A stretch of DNA of 64,000 bases from Desulfolinea sp050305405 (lineage in GTDB: Bacteria; Chloroflexota; Anaerolineae; Anaerolineales; Villigracilaceae): positions 62,001 through 126,000 of the forward strand of contig JBNLFG010000003.1 of the NCBI GenBank assembly GCA_050305405.1, in the 5' to 3' direction. Numbering within the stretch: position 1 is the first letter of the stretch; each line of letters begins with the position of its first letter. A program made the position numbers and the translations under genes. The notes under the pieces are model-generated. The model searched no databases. It saw only the letters and a list, made by a program, of their open reading frames with translations, and had not been told where the DNA came from. Below, piece after piece: positions 59,692 through 64,000 of this stretch.

Positions 59692-61380
59692 ATGAAATTG
59701 ACTGGCGCAGAAATTTTGATGGAATGTATGGTGCGCGAAGGTGTGGAGGTTGCTTTTGGGTATCCCGGCGGCAATATTATGCCCGTGCATGATGCGATGT
59801 TGAAATATCCGGTGCATCATGTCTTGACCCGTCACGAACAGGGCGCAGCCCACATGGCGGACGGATACGCTCGTGCATCCGGCAAGGTCGGCGTTGCCAT
59901 AGCAACATCTGGCCCCGGAGCGACGAATCTCGTGACCGGCATCGTAACCGCAATGATGGATTCGGTACCGATTGTTTGTATCACCGGACAAGTTTATGAA
60001 CACCTGATCGGCGGTGATGCGTTTCAGGAAACTGACGTAACCGGTATTACCCTGCCCGTCACCAAGCACAACTACCTAATCACCAGCGCTGACCAGATTG
60101 CCGAAGTCGTGCGTGAAGCTTTCCACATCGCCCGCAGCGGACGACCAGGTCCGGTTTTGATCGACTTCTGCAAAAACGCCCAACTCGAAGAAATCGAGTT
60201 TGAGTATCCCGAAGGTGAGATTTCACTGCCGGGTTACCGCCCACCCACAAGAGCACCCAAAGCTGATCTGGAAGAAGCAGTCAAATTGATCGAAACTGCC
60301 GAACGTCCCGTCATTTTGGCGGGGCACGGCGTCCAGATGTCCGGGGCGATGGAGGAACTGCAAATCTTCGCTACCAAGACCAATACTCCGGTTGCAATGA
60401 CCCTGTTGGGGTTGGGGGCGATCCCCGCATCTGATCCGCTAAGCTTGGGCATGATGGGTATGCACGGCGAAGCCTACTGTAATGAAGCGATCCAGAATTC
60501 TGACCTGATTTTGGCTTTCGGGATGCGTTTTGATGACCGTGTGACCGGTGTCTTGAGCAAATATGCACCGAACGCAAAGAAGATCCATGTCGAAATCGAC
60601 TCAACTGAAGTTCATAAGAACGTCGCAGTCGACGTCCCCCTAATGGGCGATCTGAAAAATGTCCTGACCGACATGATCCCGATGCTCGATGAATACGAGC
60701 ATGATGCCTGGATGCAACAGATCAGCGAATGGAAAGCTGACACCAAAGAGCGCAGCATTATGTCTTGGCGTGATGACGGCAAGCTCTATACCGCGCACGC
60801 TATCCGTGCCCTGTGGACGGCCACCAATGGCGACTCACTGGTCGTCACCGGCGTGGGACAGCACCAAATGTGGGCTGCCCAATATTACGAATTCGAAAAA
60901 CCCTACCGCTTGCTGACCTCCGGCGGCGCAGGCACGATGGGCTACGGCGTTCCCGCTGCTTTGGGCGCATGGTTTGCGCAAAAAGAAGAAGATGTCTGGC
61001 TGATCGACGGCGACGGCAGCTTCCAAATGACCCAGGCGGAACTCTCCACCATGGTGCAGGAAGGCGCAAACGTCAAGATTGCGCTGATGAACAACAGCTT
61101 CCTCGGGATGGTACGCCAATGGCAGGAATTCTTCTTCGATAAACGCTACGCCGCAACGCCCATTAGTGGACCTGATTTCGTTAAATTGGCAGAAGCGCAC
61201 GGAATCCCGGCAAAACGTGTCACCAAACCGGAAGAAGCAATGGATGCCATTAAATTTGCCCAAGAGACCCCCGGACCGGTTTTGATCGAGTTCCAGGTCG
61301 AAATGGAAGAAGCCGTTTATCCGATGGTACCTGCGGGTGCAGCACTGAACGAAATGTTGCGCCGCCCGATCAAGAAATAG
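59692..61380 (+). CDS. ilvB: acetolactate synthase large subunit
   Basis: ThDP-dependent enzyme that makes acetolactate or acetohydroxybutyrate from pyruvate. 562 residues. The catalytic Glu is in LTRHEQGAAHMADGYARASG, the FAD-type middle domain includes VILAGHGVQMSGA, and the ThDP/Mg motif is WLIDGDGSFQMTQAELSTMVQ with NNSFLGMVRQWQ after it. ATG 59692 lies behind AAGAGGAG. It acts together with the small subunit encoded 120 bases downstream; the spacer holds a dispersed repeat. Confidence 0.97.
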   Translation: MKLTGAEILMECMVREGVEVAFGYPGGNIMPVHDAMLKYPVHHVLTRHEQGAAHMADGYARASGKVGVAIATSGPGATNLVTGIVTAMMDSVPIVCITGQVYEHLIGGDAFQETDVTGITLPVTKHNYLITSADQIAEVVREAFHIARSGRPGPVLIDFCKNAQLEEIEFEYPEGEISLPGYRPPTRAPKADLEEAVKLIETAERPVILAGHGVQMSGAMEELQIFATKTNTPVAMTLLGLGAIPASDPLSLGMMGMHGEAYCNEAIQNSDLILAFGMRFDDRVTGVLSKYAPNAKKIHVEIDSTEVHKNVAVDVPLMGDLKNVLTDMIPMLDEYEHDAWMQQISEWKADTKERSIMSWRDDGKLYTAHAIRALWTATNGDSLVVTGVGQHQMWAAQYYEFEKPYRLLTSGGAGTMGYGVPAALGAWFAQKEEDVWLIDGDGSFQMTQAELSTMVQEGANVKIALMNNSFLGMVRQWQEFFFDKRYAATPISGPDFVKLAEAHGIPAKRVTKPEEAMDAIKFAQETPGPVLIEFQVEMEEAVYPMVPAGAALNEMLRRPIKK

Positions 61381-61393
61381 GATGTATGAATTT

Positions 61394-61468
61394 GCGAGGA
61401 AGGCTTTAGCCTGACGAAGCAATCTCACCTAATATGAGACTACTTCGTCGCAAGAGCACGCTCCTCGC
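61394..61468. repeat. dispersed inverted repeat (GCGAGGA..TCCTCGC), copy 2
   Basis: Same design as 26397-26470, with inner arms GACGAAG/CTTCGTC, located between ilvB and ilvN. Confidence 0.85.
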
Positions 61469-61500
61469 AGAATCATGCTTAGCAAATAGGAGAATTTGAA

Positions 61501-62007
61501 ATGGATCATACAATCGTTGCTTTAGTCGAAGACAAACCCGGTGTGCTGAACCGTGTCGCATCGTTATTCCGCCGCCGTAATTTCAATATCAAATCATTAA
61601 ACGTTGGCAATTCTGAAACCCCGCATGTCTCGCGCATGACCATCACCGTTGATGGCAAGGTAGACGCTAGGATCGTGGAAGCCAACCTGTACAAACTCGT
61701 CAACGTGATCGACGTGCAGGATGTCACCAACGAGCCAGCCGTCGTACGTGAATTGGCGATGATCAAAGTCAACGCTACGCCCGCTCAACGCGCAGAAGTG
61801 GCCAGCTTGGCAGGCATCTTCCGTGGCAATATCGTCGATGTTGCCTCCGACTCGATGACCGTCGAAATGACCGGTAATCAGGAAAAAATCGCCGGTCTGG
61901 TGGAATTGCTCGGTCAATTCGGCATTCTCGAAATGGTACGCACAGGCAATATCGCCATGATGCGTGGTGATATGAGCGGGAAGCGTTATTCCCCTGAAGC
62001 GAACTAG
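61501..62007 (+). CDS. ilvN: acetolactate synthase regulatory small subunit
   Basis: 168 residues. The N-terminal ACT domain (HTIVALVEDKPGVLNRVASLFRRRNFNIKSLNVG, with GVLNR and FNI as ligand contacts) confers valine feedback control. The C-terminal domain ends with a stretch LVELLGQFGILEMVRTGNIAMMRG. ATG 61501 follows AGGAGAA. It is flanked on both sides by copies of the same dispersed inverted repeat. ilvH would be an equally valid symbol. Confidence 0.96.
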   Translation: MDHTIVALVEDKPGVLNRVASLFRRRNFNIKSLNVGNSETPHVSRMTITVDGKVDARIVEANLYKLVNVIDVQDVTNEPAVVRELAMIKVNATPAQRAEVASLAGIFRGNIVDVASDSMTVEMTGNQEKIAGLVELLGQFGILEMVRTGNIAMMRGDMSGKRYSPEAN

Positions 62008-62008
62008 C

Positions 62009-62089
62009 ATGATTCTGCGAGGAGCACGCTTCTGCGACGAAGCAGTCTCACCCCACCATGAGATTGCTTCGCTCCGCTCGCAAAATCAT
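62009..62089. repeat. dispersed inverted repeat, copy 3
   Basis: Outer arms ATGATTCTGCGAG/CTCGCAAAATCAT and inner GACGAAGC/GCTTCGCT. It is between ilvN and ilvC, with the same family text as 61394-61468 and 26397-26470. Confidence 0.85.
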
Positions 62090-62124
62090 TATCAATAAAA
62101 ATTTATCTAAAAGGAAACCTTATT

Positions 62125-63177
62125 ATGGCAAAGATGAACTTTGGCGGCGTTGAAGAAACCGTCGTCACCCGTGAAGAATTCACTCTCGAAAAAGCACGCG
62201 AAGTGCTCAAAGACGAAGTCGTCGCAGTTTTAGGTTACGGCGTACAAGGCCCCGCTCAATCGTTGAATATGCGCGATAACGGCATCAACGTAATTGTCGG
62301 TCAGCGCAAAGGCTCCGCAAACTGGGATAAAGCAGTTAAAGACGGCTGGGTTGAAGGCGAAACTCTTTTCTCCCTCGAAGAAGCTGCCGAACGCGGCACC
62401 GTCATTCAATACCTGCTTTCCGATGCGGGACAAAAAGCACAGTGGCCCACCCTCAGCGAAATGCTCAACGAAGGCGATATGCTTTACTTCTCACACGGTT
62501 TCGGCGTCACCTATCGTGAACAAACCGGCATCGTGCCTCCCGAAAACGTGGATGTCGCTTTGGTTGCGCCCAAAGGCTCAGGCACCAGTGTGCGCCGTAA
62601 CTTCCTTGATGGTTCCGGCATCAACGCCAGCTACGCTGTGCATCAGGATGCTACCGGCAAAGCTGAAGAGCGCACCATCGCACTGGGCATCGCCATTGGC
62701 GCCGGCTATCTTTTCCCGACTACTTTTGAAAAAGAAGTCTACAGCGACCTGACCGGTGAGCGCGGCATTTTGATCGGTGCGCTCAGTGGTGTGATGGAAG
62801 CTCAGTACAACGTGCTACGCAAGAACGGTCACAGCCCCAGCGAAGCCTTCAACGAAACCGTCGAAGAGTTGACTCAATCGCTCATCCGCTTGGTCGCCGA
62901 AAACGGCATGGACTGGATGTACGCCAATTGCTCCACCACTGCCCAACGTGGCGCCCTCGACTGGCATCCCAAGTTCCGTGATGCCGTTGCTCCCGTCTTC
63001 GAAGAACTCTACGAAAGCGTCAAGAACGGCACCGAATGCCGTGTAACGCTCGAGAAAAATGGCGACCCAAACTATCGTGAAGGTCTCGAAGAAGAATTGA
63101 GCGTCATGCACAATTCCGAAATGTGGCAGGCCGGCGCGACCGTCCGCTCCCTGCGCCCTGAAAACGCTAAAAAGTAA
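62125..63177 (+). CDS. ilvC: ketol-acid reductoisomerase
   Basis: Isomerises and reduces acetolactate to dihydroxy-isovalerate. 350 residues. The NADPH-binding Rossmann part has VAVLGYGVQGPAQSLNMRDNG and GQRKGS, and the Mg-site part has DLTGERGILIGALSGVMEAQY and the C-terminal NETVEELTQSL. The wording (VAPKGSGTSVRR, GMDWMYANCSTTAQRGALDW, NSEMW near the end) is like the Bacteroidetes- and plant-type branch rather than the usual short class I form. ATG 62125 follows AAAGGAAACC. Catalytic Glu and Asp residues are present. Confidence 0.95.
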   Translation: MAKMNFGGVEETVVTREEFTLEKAREVLKDEVVAVLGYGVQGPAQSLNMRDNGINVIVGQRKGSANWDKAVKDGWVEGETLFSLEEAAERGTVIQYLLSDAGQKAQWPTLSEMLNEGDMLYFSHGFGVTYREQTGIVPPENVDVALVAPKGSGTSVRRNFLDGSGINASYAVHQDATGKAEERTIALGIAIGAGYLFPTTFEKEVYSDLTGERGILIGALSGVMEAQYNVLRKNGHSPSEAFNETVEELTQSLIRLVAENGMDWMYANCSTTAQRGALDWHPKFRDAVAPVFEELYESVKNGTECRVTLEKNGDPNYREGLEEELSVMHNSEMWQAGATVRSLRPENAKK

Positions 63178-63189
63178 CTAGAGAAAAGA

Positions 63190-63370
63190 CTAGATGAGTA
63201 GAGAGTAGTCAGTCTCTGAGCGGAGGGCTGAACGAAGAGAAGCCCGCAGTCGACGTGTGCCCTTTAGGGTAAGAGCGGATTTACAAGTAACCCGTCCTTC
63301 GACTACACCTACGCTCTGCTACGGTTCCGCTCAGGAACTACTCTCTAATCTCTCTTCTCTACTCTCTACA
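63190..63370. repeat. repeat-filled spacer between ilvC and leuA
   Basis: Arms such as AGAGAGTAGT and ACTACTCTCT, and CTGAGCGGA with TCCGCTCAG, make a long imperfect inverted repeat covering nearly the whole spacer. No gene is present. Confidence 0.7.
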
Positions 63371-63385
63371 AAAAAGGAAAACCTT

Positions 63386-64000
63386 ATGAAAGACAATTAC
63401 GTCCGAATTTTTGACACAACGCTACGAGACGGCGAACAATCCCCTGGCGCATCCCTGACATCGAATGAAAAACTCGAGATCGCCCGTGGACTTGCCCGTC
63501 TCGGCGTGGACGTGATGGAAGCTGGCTTCCCCGCCGCTTCGCCCGACGACCTCGAAGCGGTGCGGCGCATCGCTCAAGAAGTCGGCAACAGTGACGATGG
63601 CGAGCCGCCCATTATCTGTGGCTTGGCACGCACCACCAAATCCGACATTGATGCCGCCTGGGAAGCCGTGCGCCATGCCAAACACCCCCGCATCCATACC
63701 TTCCTCGCCACTTCTCCGATCCACATGAAGCATAAACTGCGTATGGATCCAGAAGAAGTCGTTGATAAGGTCAAAGAAATGGTCGGCTACGCCAAAACGC
63801 TCTGCGACGACATCGAATTTTCGCCCGAAGATGCCGGGCGCAGCGAACCCGAATTTCTCTACCTTGTACTGGGCGAAGCCATCAAAGCAGGCGCAACCAC
63901 GCTCAATATTCCCGACACTGTTGGTTATACGACACCAGACGAGTTCGGCAACCTAATCGCTGGCATCATGGAAAACACCCCGGGCATCGAAAACGCCATC
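63386..64000 (+). CDS. leuA: 2-isopropylmalate synthase (partial)
   Basis: Condenses acetyl-CoA with 2-ketoisovalerate, the first step of leucine synthesis. The first 205 residues are seen. The HMGL-like TIM barrel starts RIFDTTLRDGEQSPGASLT (metal ligand Asp in TTLRDGEQ), then EAGFPAASPDD, HTFLATSPIHMKHKL, EFSPEDAGRSEPEFL and TLNIPDTVGYTTPDEFG. The C-terminal half with the second metal-ligand His pair and the regulatory domain lies beyond the window. ATG 63386 follows AAAGGAAAACC. It continues the operon. Confidence 0.95.
   Translation, partial: MKDNYVRIFDTTLRDGEQSPGASLTSNEKLEIARGLARLGVDVMEAGFPAASPDDLEAVRRIAQEVGNSDDGEPPIICGLARTTKSDIDAAWEAVRHAKHPRIHTFLATSPIHMKHKLRMDPEEVVDKVKEMVGYAKTLCDDIEFSPEDAGRSEPEFLYLVLGEAIKAGATTLNIPDTVGYTTPDEFGNLIAGIMENTPGIENAI

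Overview
The window looks like a piece of a Chloroflexota genome, most likely an Anaerolineae-type bacterium; this is inference. Pointers are the DUF2298 membrane protein, several lipoproteins with an NBR1-FW-like Ig domain, T-box control of pheST, apparently leaderless genes with a TATAAT box right before ATG, and many short palindromic dispersed repeats between (and sometimes inside) genes. No rRNA, tRNA, CRISPR array or complete insertion sequence was seen. A run of ten N at 3472-3481 marks an assembly gap inside a regulator gene.

Left edge (1-3.7 kb, minus strand): the promoter-proximal end of a bacterial microcompartment (BMC) operon of the sugar-phosphate-utilising kind: gntR, an RpiB-like protein, deoC, two BMC vertex pentamers and a CoA-acylating aldehyde dehydrogenase running off the window. 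A near-consensus promoter with a perfect 11-bp-arm palindrome over its start site precedes gntR. A PadR remnant lies next to it. 4.1-11.7 kb (minus): an envelope-stress-like module with a MacA-like adaptor, a MacB-type ABC transporter, two paralogous LTxxQ lipoproteins, an OmpR-family regulator, a sensor kinase and a small membrane protein. The regulator operon and the transporter operon share an almost identical operator and promoter layout.

12-21.8 kb: two lipoproteins with duplicated leaders, a second two-component system, a 1199-residue secreted beta-helix protein and a membrane-anchored protein of unknown role. 22-31 kb: alr-lspA-rluD, a four-helix-bundle protein, menA, an FW-domain lipoprotein, a MATE exporter, a DUF364 protein with a small membrane protein, and a secreted phosphoesterase. 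31.3-32.2 kb holds two small non-autonomous transposons (14-bp terminal repeats, 5-bp target duplications) and scars of a duplicated DUF364 gene.

32-47 kb: a lipoprotein, an HU-like protein, an SH3-domain membrane protein, pheST under a Phe T-box, an Abi_C protein, a nitroreductase, a DEAD-box helicase with a hairpin-bearing leader, DUF2726, DUF952 and DUF2298 genes. 47.4-57.4 kb (minus): a tightly packed cluster of unknown function with a MscS channel, several membrane proteins, a 1063-residue protein carrying about 18 acidic W-containing repeats, a GlmL/MutL-like actin-fold ATPase and its partner. 57.6-64 kb (plus): the branched-chain amino acid operon ilvD-ilvB-ilvN-ilvC-leuA, preceded by a strong promoter, a 36-codon Ile/Leu/Val-rich leader peptide and an intrinsic terminator, which is a classical attenuator layout.
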